Source: SVTX01 sp051867975 (lineage in GTDB: Bacteria > Bacillota > Clostridia > Oscillospirales > CAG-272). From it: a stretch of 16,885 nucleotides of DNA. Shown here piece after piece: positions 7,458-13,729 of the stretch (positions are counted from its first letter, which is position 1; every line of letters begins with the position of its first letter). Location of the stretch: the NCBI GenBank assembly GCA_051867975.1, contig JBJDZM010000013.1, positions 1-16,885 of the forward strand, read 5' to 3'. Below the pieces are notes generated by a model, which had not been told where the DNA came from, did no database searches, and saw only the letters and a list, made by a program, of their open reading frames with translations. The position numbers and the translations under genes were made by a program.

Positions 7458-8698
7458 TGAAGATTTTTAAACGTGTATCGGCACTTTTCCTTTGTGCCAT
7501 AATGCTTTTGTCACTCACGCTTCCCCTCGTCTCGTGCGACGGAGTCACAGGCGGCTCCGTGACCGAGCTTTACGTCTACAATTGGGGTGAATACATCTCG
7601 GACGGCTCGGAAGGCTCGCTTGACTCAAACAAGGCGTTTGAAGAGTGGTATTTTGAGAATTTCGGCGAGAGAGTCAAGGTCGTCTATTCTACCTATTCCT
7701 CAAACGAGGACATGTACGCAAAGCTCTCGGGCGGCGCGGTCAGCTACGACGTCATAGTGCCGTCGGACTACATGATAGAACGCCTTATCGCCGAGGACAT
7801 GCTCGCTCCCTTGAACTACGACAACATACCGAACATAAAAAATATCGTTCCCGAGTTTTACGGCGAGGACGCCGAGTTTGACTACTACGACGAGGGCGGT
7901 GTTTACTCGGTTCCCTACTTCTACGGCATGGTCGGTATAATCTACAACACCGAGATGGTCGACGAAGAGGACATCGGCTCCTGGGACCTTATGTGGAACG
8001 AGAAATACAAGGGCAACATTCTCCAATTCAATAACTCGCGCGACGCGTTCGGTTCGGCGCAATACCTGCTCGGACTCGACGTAAATTCCGACGACGAGAG
8101 CGAGTGGAGATTGGCTCTCGATAAGCTCCGTGAGCAGAAGGACATCCTGCAGGGCTACGTCATGGACGAGATCTTCAACAAGATGGAGGGCGGCTCGGCG
8201 GCGATCTCCTCTTACTACGCGGGCGATTTTCTCGCTATGTATGAAAATAACGACTCGCTGGAGTTCTATTACCCAAGCGAGGGTACTAACCTCTACGTCG
8301 ATGCCATGTGTATCCCCAAGACCAGCAAAAACAAAACCGTCGCGGAGCGTTATATCGACTTTATGCTGACCGAAGAGCCGGCGGTCGAGAACGCCCTGTA
8401 TACCTATTACGCCTCGCCCAACAGAGTCGTGCGCGAGAGCGAAGACTATATCGCCTGCATGGAAGAAATAAAAGAGGGCGCATTCGATTTGATGTACGAC
8501 ACCGCCGACGTCGAAGCCTCTCCCTATAAAAACCTCTCCGACGAAAGACTCGCAATGGTCAATAACCTCTGGGAGGAGTTGAAATCCGATATCGACGTCA
8601 GCCCGACGATATATATCATCTGCGCGGCAATAATCGGCGCGATCCTCTTCTTCGTCATATTCTTCGGAATAAGAAAGAGAAAACGCAACGGATATTAA
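7454..8698 (+). CDS. potD: Polyamine-binding lipoprotein PotD with extra C-terminal membrane anchor
   Basis: A 414-residue substrate-binding protein. The N-terminus is a lipoprotein signal: basic start, hydrophobic core, lipobox LVSC with Cys28. The mature part starts with LYVYNWGEYIS, the usual PotD beginning; IVPSDYMIERL and YVDAMCIPK also match. By eye, the positions of E. coli Trp229 and Trp255 are Tyr here (SSYYAGDF, NLYVDAM), while the nearby Asp257 equivalent is kept, so the binding pocket may differ. Unusually, the last residues form a hydrophobic helix (about 386-407) followed by RKRKRNGY, a membrane anchor with positive-inside end. GGAGG precedes the start. The operon terminator is at 8896-8937. 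Confidence 0.9.
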   Translation: MMKIFKRVSALFLCAIMLLSLTLPLVSCDGVTGGSVTELYVYNWGEYISDGSEGSLDSNKAFEEWYFENFGERVKVVYSTYSSNEDMYAKLSGGAVSYDVIVPSDYMIERLIAEDMLAPLNYDNIPNIKNIVPEFYGEDAEFDYYDEGGVYSVPYFYGMVGIIYNTEMVDEEDIGSWDLMWNEKYKGNILQFNNSRDAFGSAQYLLGLDVNSDDESEWRLALDKLREQKDILQGYVMDEIFNKMEGGSAAISSYYAGDFLAMYENNDSLEFYYPSEGTNLYVDAMCIPKTSKNKTVAERYIDFMLTEEPAVENALYTYYASPNRVVRESEDYIACMEEIKEGAFDLMYDTADVEASPYKNLSDERLAMVNNLWEELKSDIDVSPTIYIICAAIIGAILFFVIFFGIRKRKRNGY

Positions 8699-8717
8699 TC
8701 AAGTTAGCCGGTGCTAT

Positions 8718-8880
8718 GGATATTGGGGAAACCCTTTTGGAAAAAGGGTTCTCCCCAAACCCCTTCCTAAAACTTTTAATATTTGGGGTTCTAACTAAGG
8801 TGAGGTGACGTTGAAATTTGCTTTGCAAATTTCAACCTACTGAGATGACATACGTCCAATAGGATTGAACCCAGCCGATT
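8718..8880 (+). repeat. Structured intergenic repeat, copy 4 (internally shortened)
   Basis: Begins 20 nt after the potD stop, in the same orientation. The middle hairpins of the family are missing, and the two halves of the outer stem lie close: TTGGGGA with TCCCCAA (8723-8729, 8752-8758), continued inward by AACCCTTTT with AAAAGGGTT (8730-8738, 8742-8750). The downstream GGATTTTCC stem is replaced by an unrelated perfect 12-bp stem, GTTGAAATTTGC with GCAAATTTCAAC (8810-8821, 8825-8836). The end block AACCCAGCCGA is kept at 8868-8878. Confidence 0.75.
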
Positions 8881-8895
8881 AAGTTTATAAAAAAG

Positions 8896-8937
8896 ATAGA
8901 GTTTATCTAAGTTTTTTCTCAGATAAACTCTATTTTT
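8896..8937 (+). terminator. Intrinsic terminator of the pot operon
   Basis: A perfect 13-bp stem, ATAGAGTTTATCT (8896-8908) with AGATAAACTCTAT (8921-8933), directly followed by T's to 8937. On the other strand the stem is followed by CTTTTTT, so it may work both ways. Confidence 0.9.
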
Positions 8938-9020
8938 GATTTGTGTGTAATGTATTAGGTTCAATACTGTTCCAATACAAGAACGGATAGCAGAACAAAT
9001 TGAAATGAGCGATTGTTTTT

Positions 9021-9102
9021 CGTATTGACGGCGTATTCTTCCCGGCTAAGTCAGCACAGTTTTCGTCCGAAGCCTCACTAAGTTGAATTATCTTTTGCCG
9101 AG
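9021..9102 (+). repeat. Decayed 3' fragment of the structured repeat (copy 5)
   Basis: CGTATTGACGGCGT (9021-9034) and CCCGGCTAA resemble the family end CGTATTGAGGACGT...CCCAGCCGA, and AAGTTGAATTATCTTTTGCCGA (to 9102) matches the tail motif of copy 1 closely. The structured part is absent. The stretch 8938-9175 holds no gene. Confidence 0.45.
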
Positions 9103-9175
9103 GACATTATCCATGGCTTCCCCTTGGGGTAAAAACGGCGTGCAAGAGCCTGATTAGGGGGTAATTTCACGAATA

Positions 9176-9520
9176 TCAGTCCCGATCTTCTATTTTTATT
9201 ACCTCGCACGCCTTATTTATCCGCTCGGCATACCGTATCACAAACAGCGTTCCTCTTGAGCTTCCGTCCCAAAAGACGACCACCTTGTCGGCGTAGTCGA
9301 CGATCTGCTTGTTCCTCACGACGGGTGCGCCTTTCCCGTAGCGTGAGTAGTCAGGCAAAAACTCGGTCAGCGGAATTTTCTTTTCTCTCGCATATCTTGC
9401 GGCGCAGGCATCCACGCCTTTGGCACCGCCCGAAACAATCTCGTCTGCCTCCGCTAATTTTTTCGCAAGCATTTCCCCGCCCGGCGACAATCCCCTCGAT
9501 CCCACAACAGCAATTTTCAT
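9176..9520 (-). CDS. SLOG-fold (DprA/DUF2493-like) small nucleotide-binding protein
   Basis: A 114-residue single-domain Rossmann-like protein. It begins MKIAVVGSRGLS and has ADEIVSGGAKGVDACAARYA (about 25-44), the GGAxGxD motif of the SLOG superfamily, which binds nucleotide-derived ligands. The later DKVVVFWDGSSRGT segment is the matching second half of the site. Members include DprA-like, YspA-type and stand-alone proteins often found near mobile or defence genes; the ligand here is unknown. The frame is open to 9583, but the ATG at 9520 has AAGGAG 6-7 nt upstream and starts at the first beta strand. Divergent from the ribbon-helix-helix gene, with a palindrome in its leader that could be an operator. 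Confidence 0.75.
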   Translation of the reverse strand: MKIAVVGSRGLSPGGEMLAKKLAEADEIVSGGAKGVDACAARYAREKKIPLTEFLPDYSRYGKGAPVVRNKQIVDYADKVVVFWDGSSRGTLFVIRYAERINKACEVIKIEDRD

Positions 9521-9558
9521 AAAAATCTCCTTCATAATGTCTCTTGAACAGAAATTTT

Positions 9559-9579
9559 GTATACTTAAATCAAGTATAC
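9559..9579. promoter_or_regulatory. Palindromic operator-like site
   Basis: GTATACTT and AAGTATAC, perfect 8-nt arms around AAATC. It lies just downstream of the minus-strand -10 at 9587-9592, where a bound protein would block transcription of the SLOG gene. The TATACTTAAA in its left half recurs at 9612-9621. Confidence 0.6.
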
Positions 9580-9586
9580 CCATAAC

Positions 9587-9595
9587 ATTATACCA
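9587..9595 (-). promoter_or_regulatory. Extended -10 of the SLOG gene
   Basis: On the minus strand TGGTATAAT gives an extended -10. No good -35 is found at 16-18 nt. Transcription would start near 9580 at the edge of the palindrome. Confidence 0.55.
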
Positions 9596-9598
9596 CAG

Positions 9599-9632
9599 AA
9601 TAATCTTAAAATATACTTAAAATAAGATTATT
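9599..9632. promoter_or_regulatory. Inverted repeat over the likely promoter of the ribbon-helix-helix gene
   Basis: AATAATCTTA (9599-9608) and TAAGATTATT (9623-9632), perfect 10-nt arms, 14 nt apart. A possible -10, TATACT (9612-9617), sits between them with a weak TTATAC 18 nt upstream. The position suggests autoregulation, but this is inference. Confidence 0.5.
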
Positions 9633-9644
9633 TGGAGATTTTTT

Positions 9645-9836
9645 ATGAGAAACAAGAACAACAAACATCTCGGAATTGAAATTGACCCCGAGCTTCATTA
9701 CAAATTACATTACATTTCAAAGTATTACGGTCGGTCTGCCAACGGTGAGGTTTTGTATTTGATTCGTCAGGAAATCAAGAAATTTGAGTCTGCCGAGGGT
9801 GAGATTATTATGCCGGAAAATTCTGAGGAAAAGTAA
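9645..9836 (+). CDS. Arc-type ribbon-helix-helix DNA-binding protein
   Basis: A 63-residue protein matching the Arc/CopG class: a short N-terminal beta strand (HLGIEIDPELH), helix A (YKLHYISKYYG), the turn RSANGEV and helix B (LYLIRQEIKKFE), with an acidic tail. Such proteins bind DNA as dimers through the beta strand and usually repress their own and nearby genes. The ATG is preceded by TTTGGAGATTTT. It is divergent from the SLOG gene, and the 124-bp spacer holds two palindromes that share TATACTTAAA, suitable as its binding sites. No toxin gene is adjacent; the SLOG protein would be an unusual partner. A structured repeat follows in the same orientation. Confidence 0.75.
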   Translation: MRNKNNKHLGIEIDPELHYKLHYISKYYGRSANGEVLYLIRQEIKKFESAEGEIIMPENSEEK

Positions 9837-9852
9837 AATTTTTGCGAAAGCG

Positions 9853-9881
9853 TTGTGAATATTCCCTGAATACGTTATAAT
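9853..9881 (+). promoter_or_regulatory. Sigma-A promoter with no coding gene downstream
   Basis: TTGTGA (9853-9858), 17 nt, TATAAT (9876-9881). Transcription would start near 9888, within the first stem of repeat copy 2. The next plus-strand gene is almost 5 kb away, and a strong terminator lies at 10454-10491. Confidence 0.6.
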
Positions 9882-9884
9882 ATA

Positions 9885-10143
9885 CACAGCGTGAGGTTGA
9901 ACTTTGTCAAAACCAATTTGCTGTGAACCGCTCCCTGCATGCAGGGAGTCCGAGTCACGTTCTAAATCGAACGATTCCCTATAACCCTTCCCGAAAACTT
10001 TTAATATTTGGGGTCCTTATCGCGGTGTCGTAGGATTTTCCCTTCGGAAAAATCCCTGTCTATCGTTTCTGTATTGAGGACGTGTTAAACCCAGCCGAGG
10101 AAGATAATTTAAATTCAAAATACCTCTAAGTTGAAAGTATGAA
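9885..10143 (+). repeat. Structured intergenic repeat, copy 2
   Basis: Core 9885-10098, tail to about 10143; downstream of and co-oriented with the ribbon-helix-helix gene. Stems: CACAGC/GCTGTG (9885-9890, 9920-9925), CTCCCTGC/GCAGGGAG (9931-9938, 9941-9948), CGTTC/GAACG just after, GGATTTTCC/GGAAAAATCC (10033-10041, 10046-10055). AACCCAGCCGA ends at 10098. The 5' half of the outer stem is absent; the -10 of the promoter at 9853-9881 stands there instead. It may be a transcribed RNA. Confidence 0.75.
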
Positions 10144-10155
10144 TATGCTTTCGGT

Positions 10156-10185
10156 CGGCGGGAGACAAGCCCCCGCCCTACGATT
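10156..10185 (+). repeat. GC-rich REP-like palindrome, copy D
   Basis: CGGCGGGAGACAAGCC, CCCGCC and CTACGATT, with one inserted base in the loop relative to other copies. It forms an inverted pair with copy E, 88 nt away. Confidence 0.8.
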
Positions 10186-10273
10186 TGACGGTAAACTCAT
10201 TTATCGTATTATGTCTAACTTGTATCAAAGAGTTTAAATTAAGCAACATTTCTACAATAAAACTTCAATTTGC

Positions 10274-10302
10274 AACCGTAGGGCGGGGGCTTGCTCCCGC
10301 CG
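10274..10302 (-). repeat. GC-rich REP-like palindrome, copy E
   Basis: AACCGTAGGGCGGGGGCTTG followed by CTCCCGCCG is an exact inverse of copy C. With copy D it points inward, while B and C point outward. Confidence 0.8.
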
Positions 10303-10449
10303 AGGCTTCCCCCTTGGGGGTGAAGCAATATCCAAAGGCAGTGATGAGGGGTTATTCAACAACCGAAAGCCGATGAGCCGTCAGCGAGATACAGTCTCTC
10401 ATCCGTCTTGAGCATAAATGCTCAAGCCACCTTCCCCCGAGGGGGAAGG
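10303..10449. repeat. Hairpin array of the GGCTTCCCCC type
   Basis: A chain of hairpins: CTTCCCCC with GGGGGTGAAG (about 10306-10325), GATGAG with CTCATC (10372-10377, 10398-10403), CTTGAGCAT-AA-ATGCTCAAG (10407-10426) and CCTTCCCCC-GA-GGGGGAAGG (10430-10449). The GGCTTCCCCC...GGGGGAAGG sequence is, from memory, a common dispersed palindrome in gut Clostridia; this was not searched. No gene is seen from 9837 to 10796. Confidence 0.55.
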
Positions 10450-10453
10450 CTAA

Positions 10454-10491
10454 ATTAAGGCTTCCCACCTCTGGGGAAGCCTTAATTTTTT
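10454..10491 (+). terminator. Strong intrinsic terminator in the gene-free region
   Basis: A perfect 13-bp stem, ATTAAGGCTTCCC (10454-10466) with GGGAAGCCTTAAT (10474-10486), followed by T's to 10491. On the plus strand it could end a transcript starting at the promoter 9853-9881. The minus-strand T-tract is weak. Confidence 0.8.
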
Positions 10492-10500
10492 CGGTAAATG

Positions 10501-10786
10501 AAATTATAACTTAGTGAGACTTTAAATTAAAACCTACTGTCTCGGCTGGGTTTAACACGTCCTCAATATAAAAGCGACAGAGAGGGATTTTTCCGAAGGG
10601 AAAATCCTACGCCACCGCGATAAGGACCCAAAAAATTAAAAGTTTTCGGAAGGGGTTTGGGGAGACATTCTATTTGAACGTGACTCGGACTCCTCGCACA
10701 GCGAGGAGCGGTTTGCATCAAATTGATTTTAACAAAGATAAACTTCACGATGCATATTTTTTCTCAAAAGGGTTTCCCCAATATCC
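10501..10786 (-). repeat. Structured intergenic repeat, copy 3
   Basis: Starts 11 nt after the alaX-like stop and has that gene's orientation; core 10536-10786, tail to about 10501. Stems in plus coordinates: outer TTGGGGA/TCCCCAA (10657-10663, 10775-10781), TGCATC/GATGCA (10714-10719, 10749-10754), CTCCTCGC/GCGAGGAG (10690-10697, 10701-10708), GGATTTTTCC/GGAAAATCC (10586-10595, 10600-10608). It could form the 3' end of the padR-operon transcript. Confidence 0.8.
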
Positions 10787-10796
10787 TCAACACAAT

Positions 10797-11954
10797 CTAA
10801 CCATTATCCGCAAAAAACCTCTCAATCCTCTCTCTGTCCGCGCGGCAGGAGCCTTGAAGCATGCGCTCGCTTCCGCCGCCGCGCCCCGAGAGCGCGTCGT
10901 TTATCTTCTTTGACAGGGGCTTCAGGTCGAGCGAGTTGCTTGCGATGATGTACTTGTAGCCGTCGCCGTCGGGCGTGAACACGGCAAAAATTTTGCCGCA
11001 TTTCTTGACACCTTCATTGACGAAATTGCGGAGCGAGAGCATGTCGTCGAAGTCCTCGAACAGAATGATAGAACCCTCGGCGGCATCAAGGCTGTCGAGC
11101 TTTTTTTGCCTAAGCTCGCGACCGAGAGCCGACACTCTGCCTTTGAGTCTGCCGACCTCGTCAAGCAGGCGGCAAACGCCGTCCGCGACCTCGCTCTGCT
11201 TTGCCGAGATCGCCGTCGACACACGCCTTATCTGCTCGCATCTCTCCCTGTAATCGGCAAGTGCATCCAGCCCTGCAACCATGGTGAGCCTCATTCCGCC
11301 CTTGTAGCGTATCGCGTCGATGATCTTCAGAAGCCCGACCTCGCCCGTATTCTCAACGTGCGGCGCGCAACACGCACACATGTCGGTGTCCTCAATCTCA
11401 ACGATGCGGACATCTTTGCTTAAAGCCAGCTTCGAGCGATATTCAAGTGCTTTCAACTCCTCGGCATCGGGATAATACGCGCGTACGCGTCGGCAGGAGA
11501 AAATTACAATGTTGGCGCGAGTCTCAATTCTCTCAATATCCTCACGGCTGAGTTCTCCGTCAAAATCGGCGGTCATGTAGCCGTCCCCGAGGTGAAATCC
11601 GACGTTTTCATAGCCGAACATCGAGTGAACAAGCCCCGAGACGATATGCTCGGCGGTGTGATTCTGCATCTTGCGAAATCTCTCCATGTAGTCAAGCCTG
11701 CAAGGCACGCTCTCCCCGACCGCAAGCGGAGAGAGGAGCGTGTGGACTATTACGCCGTCATGCTCGTCGACCGACAAAACGTCAACGCCGTCAATGATTC
11801 CGCCGTCGCACGCCTGTCCCCCCTCGTTCGGGAAAAACGCGGTCTTGTCGAGTATCACGGCGTATTTTCCGTCGCCGCTCGGCTCGCAGGAAAGCACCGT
11901 CGCCTCAAACTCTCGTATTTTACTGCTTTTATCAAATAATCTCTCGGTCTTCAT
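10797..11954 (-). CDS. AlaX-type alanyl-tRNA editing protein with DHHA1 domain
   Basis: A 385-residue protein related to the editing half of alanyl-tRNA synthetase, expected to hydrolyse mischarged tRNA(Ala) (Ser or Gly). FPNEGGQACDGG (about 41-52) is the AlaRS-like beta-barrel motif. Zinc ligands are HTAEH (99-103) and CCAPH (Cys195, His199). A helical stretch (about 245-285) leads to a C-terminal DHHA1-like domain ending in the glycine-rich SGRGGGSERMLQGSC. The length fits the long AlaX class. The ATG at 11954 is preferred to the GTG at 11960 because GGAG lies 5 nt before it and would overlap the GTG. It begins 2 nt after the DUF4097 gene stop, so it is probably the last gene of the padR operon, an odd partner for membrane-stress genes. 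Repeat copy 3 follows. Confidence 0.85.
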   Translation of the reverse strand: MKTERLFDKSSKIREFEATVLSCEPSGDGKYAVILDKTAFFPNEGGQACDGGIIDGVDVLSVDEHDGVIVHTLLSPLAVGESVPCRLDYMERFRKMQNHTAEHIVSGLVHSMFGYENVGFHLGDGYMTADFDGELSREDIERIETRANIVIFSCRRVRAYYPDAEELKALEYRSKLALSKDVRIVEIEDTDMCACCAPHVENTGEVGLLKIIDAIRYKGGMRLTMVAGLDALADYRERCEQIRRVSTAISAKQSEVADGVCRLLDEVGRLKGRVSALGRELRQKKLDSLDAAEGSIILFEDFDDMLSLRNFVNEGVKKCGKIFAVFTPDGDGYKYIIASNSLDLKPLSKKINDALSGRGGGSERMLQGSCRADRERIERFFADNG

Positions 11955-11956
11955 TT

Positions 11957-12841
11957 TCACTCCAGCGTAATGCGCACGTCACCGCTGACCGACTCAAAAT
12001 CAAATATAGACGCTCCGTCGCCGTGTACGTGCGATTTGCCGACGTTCTGCGAATTCAGCCTGATAATTCCGCTCACACTGTCAAGGTCGGCTGAAAATCC
12101 GCAGTCCTCGGGGATCGTCATGTCGACTCTTCCGCTGACCGTCGACATATCGACGTTCTTTGGCGCATCGGAAAGCTTCAAGGTGAGGTTGGACGAGACT
12201 GCGTCAACGTCCAGCTTGCCAATACGTCCCGATATCGTCACGTTTCCGCTCACCGTGTCGATATCGACCGTGTCGCAGGAAAGGCTCGGCATGCTTATCT
12301 TGCCCGAAACGCCCTCGAATCTAAGCTCTCGGCAGACAAGGTCGCCCTCGGTCTTGATGTCGGCAGAGACCGCATTGAGCTTTATTTTGTCCAAAGCAGA
12401 GGCGTATTTTTCGGGCAGATAGACCGTCAGGCTCTTTGAAGGCACGGAGCCGAACCAGCGCGTACCCGATTTTACATATCTTACATAGAGCGTTCCGTCG
12501 CCGAGATAGGTGCGCATTTTGTCCGCGTCTTCATCGATAGCACCGCTCTCCTCAAGTTTCACTTCATCGCCGCCGTAAACCTTTACCGTCACGTCGCCCG
12601 ATATCCATTCTATGTCGAGTTTTTTTACCTCGTCGGTATAGACCGCATCTCCCGCGCTGTATTTTTCGGAAAAATCGTATTTATATGTCGTCATTATTGC
12701 AGGTAACTCCTTTAATCCAAACGCATTTCCGTTGTTAAGAATCATCAGTATCGCAAAGAGCGATACCAATATAAGAAGCACGACCGACCAGATGATAAGC
12801 TTAACTATCGCGCCGCTTTTGTACGTCTTGTTGTCATTCAT
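11957..12841 (-). CDS. DUF4097 beta-strand repeat membrane-anchored protein
   Basis: A 294-residue protein with one N-terminal membrane helix (about 12-34) and a long beta-rich outer part. The repeated pattern VSG.V.I / VSGKI / VSGRVDM / VSGIIRL / VSGDVRI (from about 190 to the end) is the hallmark of DUF4097 (putative adhesin-like, right-handed beta-helix or solenoid). Members commonly sit beside PadR and HAAS genes, as here, and are thought to act in envelope-related signalling, though the function is unknown. GGGAGGGG precedes the ATG. It follows HAAS-1 by 15 nt and touches the alaX-like gene. Confidence 0.8.
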   Translation of the reverse strand: MNDNKTYKSGAIVKLIIWSVVLLILVSLFAILMILNNGNAFGLKELPAIMTTYKYDFSEKYSAGDAVYTDEVKKLDIEWISGDVTVKVYGGDEVKLEESGAIDEDADKMRTYLGDGTLYVRYVKSGTRWFGSVPSKSLTVYLPEKYASALDKIKLNAVSADIKTEGDLVCRELRFEGVSGKISMPSLSCDTVDIDTVSGNVTISGRIGKLDVDAVSSNLTLKLSDAPKNVDMSTVSGRVDMTIPEDCGFSADLDSVSGIIRLNSQNVGKSHVHGDGASIFDFESVSGDVRITLE

Positions 12842-12856
12842 AGCTGCCCCTCCCTA

Positions 12857-13639
12857 TCAAATGTATCTCTTGCCGCAGATCTCGAATATCGCCTCAATGA
12901 TATTGTTGATTGCCGTCGTGATGAGGAAAATAAGCCAGGTCAAGTGCCATGCGCCCGAATAGAAGCTGACAGCGAGATATGCACAGACGGTCAGCAGCCA
13001 AAGCGCACCGGTTATCGCCGAGAGAATGGGATTTTTCTTTTTGCCGCGGCGTGAAGCCTTAGAGTCGTCGTCATCGTCGTCCCCGTCAAGCTCGGAGTCC
13101 TTTATTCCCTTTAAGCACAAAGGCTTCGTGCTTGATTTGATGATCATGAGAGCCGTCGCAATTGCGATAAAGAGCATCATTACCGTAAGACCGATAACTC
13201 CGCCTATCTCGTCGCTTAAGCCGAAGCTGTCAAAAAGAGCCGAAATGATTATGAGCGGAACCCAGCAGAGAATGTACATCGAGACCGCAACCGCGTTCAT
13301 CACACTGCTGCGCACACGGTATTTCTTTATCTCCGCCTTTTCCTCTTCGGTGAAGGTGCGTCTCTGCGCATATTCGGCTGAGTAGGGGTTGGAATTATCC
13401 TCTTTTTTGTCGTGTTGCTCGCCCTGCTCGCTCTTTATCGAGTCAATAAGCTCGCTGATGTCGCCAATGCCCGCGATGCTTGCGTTGTACGCCGCCGCCT
13501 CGCTTTTGCCCTCGCGCAAAAGGTCGTCGTACCTATCGCAAACGTTTGCGTACATTTCTTCTTTCATCTCGCGCGTTCTCGCACAGTCGGGCGCGTCGGC
13601 GAAGATGAGGTCGATGTAGTCTTTAATTCTGTTTTTCAT
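12857..13639 (-). CDS. HAAS/DUF1700-type membrane protein, full-length copy
   Basis: A 260-residue protein. Residues 1-75 are the cytoplasmic HAAS-like helical domain (YIDLIFADAPDC...YANVCDRYDDLLREGKSEAAAY...GDISELIDSI). Four hydrophobic segments follow at about 113-135, 143-167, 205-226 and 230-252; the middle loop carries a run of seven Asp (186-192) and a basic patch. HAAS proteins are usually encoded next to PadR regulators and are thought to couple the membrane to a partner protein. AAGGAG lies 8 nt upstream of the ATG. It is a close paralogue of the next upstream gene: the first 72 residues differ at only about nine positions. Confidence 0.75.
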   Translation of the reverse strand: MKNRIKDYIDLIFADAPDCARTREMKEEMYANVCDRYDDLLREGKSEAAAYNASIAGIGDISELIDSIKSEQGEQHDKKEDNSNPYSAEYAQRRTFTEEEKAEIKKYRVRSSVMNAVAVSMYILCWVPLIIISALFDSFGLSDEIGGVIGLTVMMLFIAIATALMIIKSSTKPLCLKGIKDSELDGDDDDDDSKASRRGKKKNPILSAITGALWLLTVCAYLAVSFYSGAWHLTWLIFLITTAINNIIEAIFEICGKRYI

Positions 13640-13669
13640 GTCAAATCTCCTTCTTATTTGTTCTTTATG

Positions 13670-13729
13670 TCAAATATTCTCTCGGCAAATAAATCTGAAT
13701 CTGAAAGTTATGCTTTTCGCGTTTTCCCA
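13670..13729 (-). pseudogene. Fossil of a padR 3' end
   Basis: The 22 nt at 13708-13729 match padR at 14308-14329 with one mismatch. In the padR frame it reads WENAKSI (padR: WENTKSI), then runs on to a TGA at 13670-13672 with no further similarity. The same bases serve, in another frame, as the last codons of the truncated HAAS gene. This looks like a recombination scar. Confidence 0.55.

Noticed and set aside
9114..9160. GGCTTCCCCTTGGGGT block similar to the hairpin array at 10303
   Set aside because: Only a short part is similar and it is too degenerate to call as a copy.
10185..10376. 63-codon frame containing VGRGLAPAE
   Set aside because: This peptide is the translation of the REP-like palindrome and is a typical false gene.
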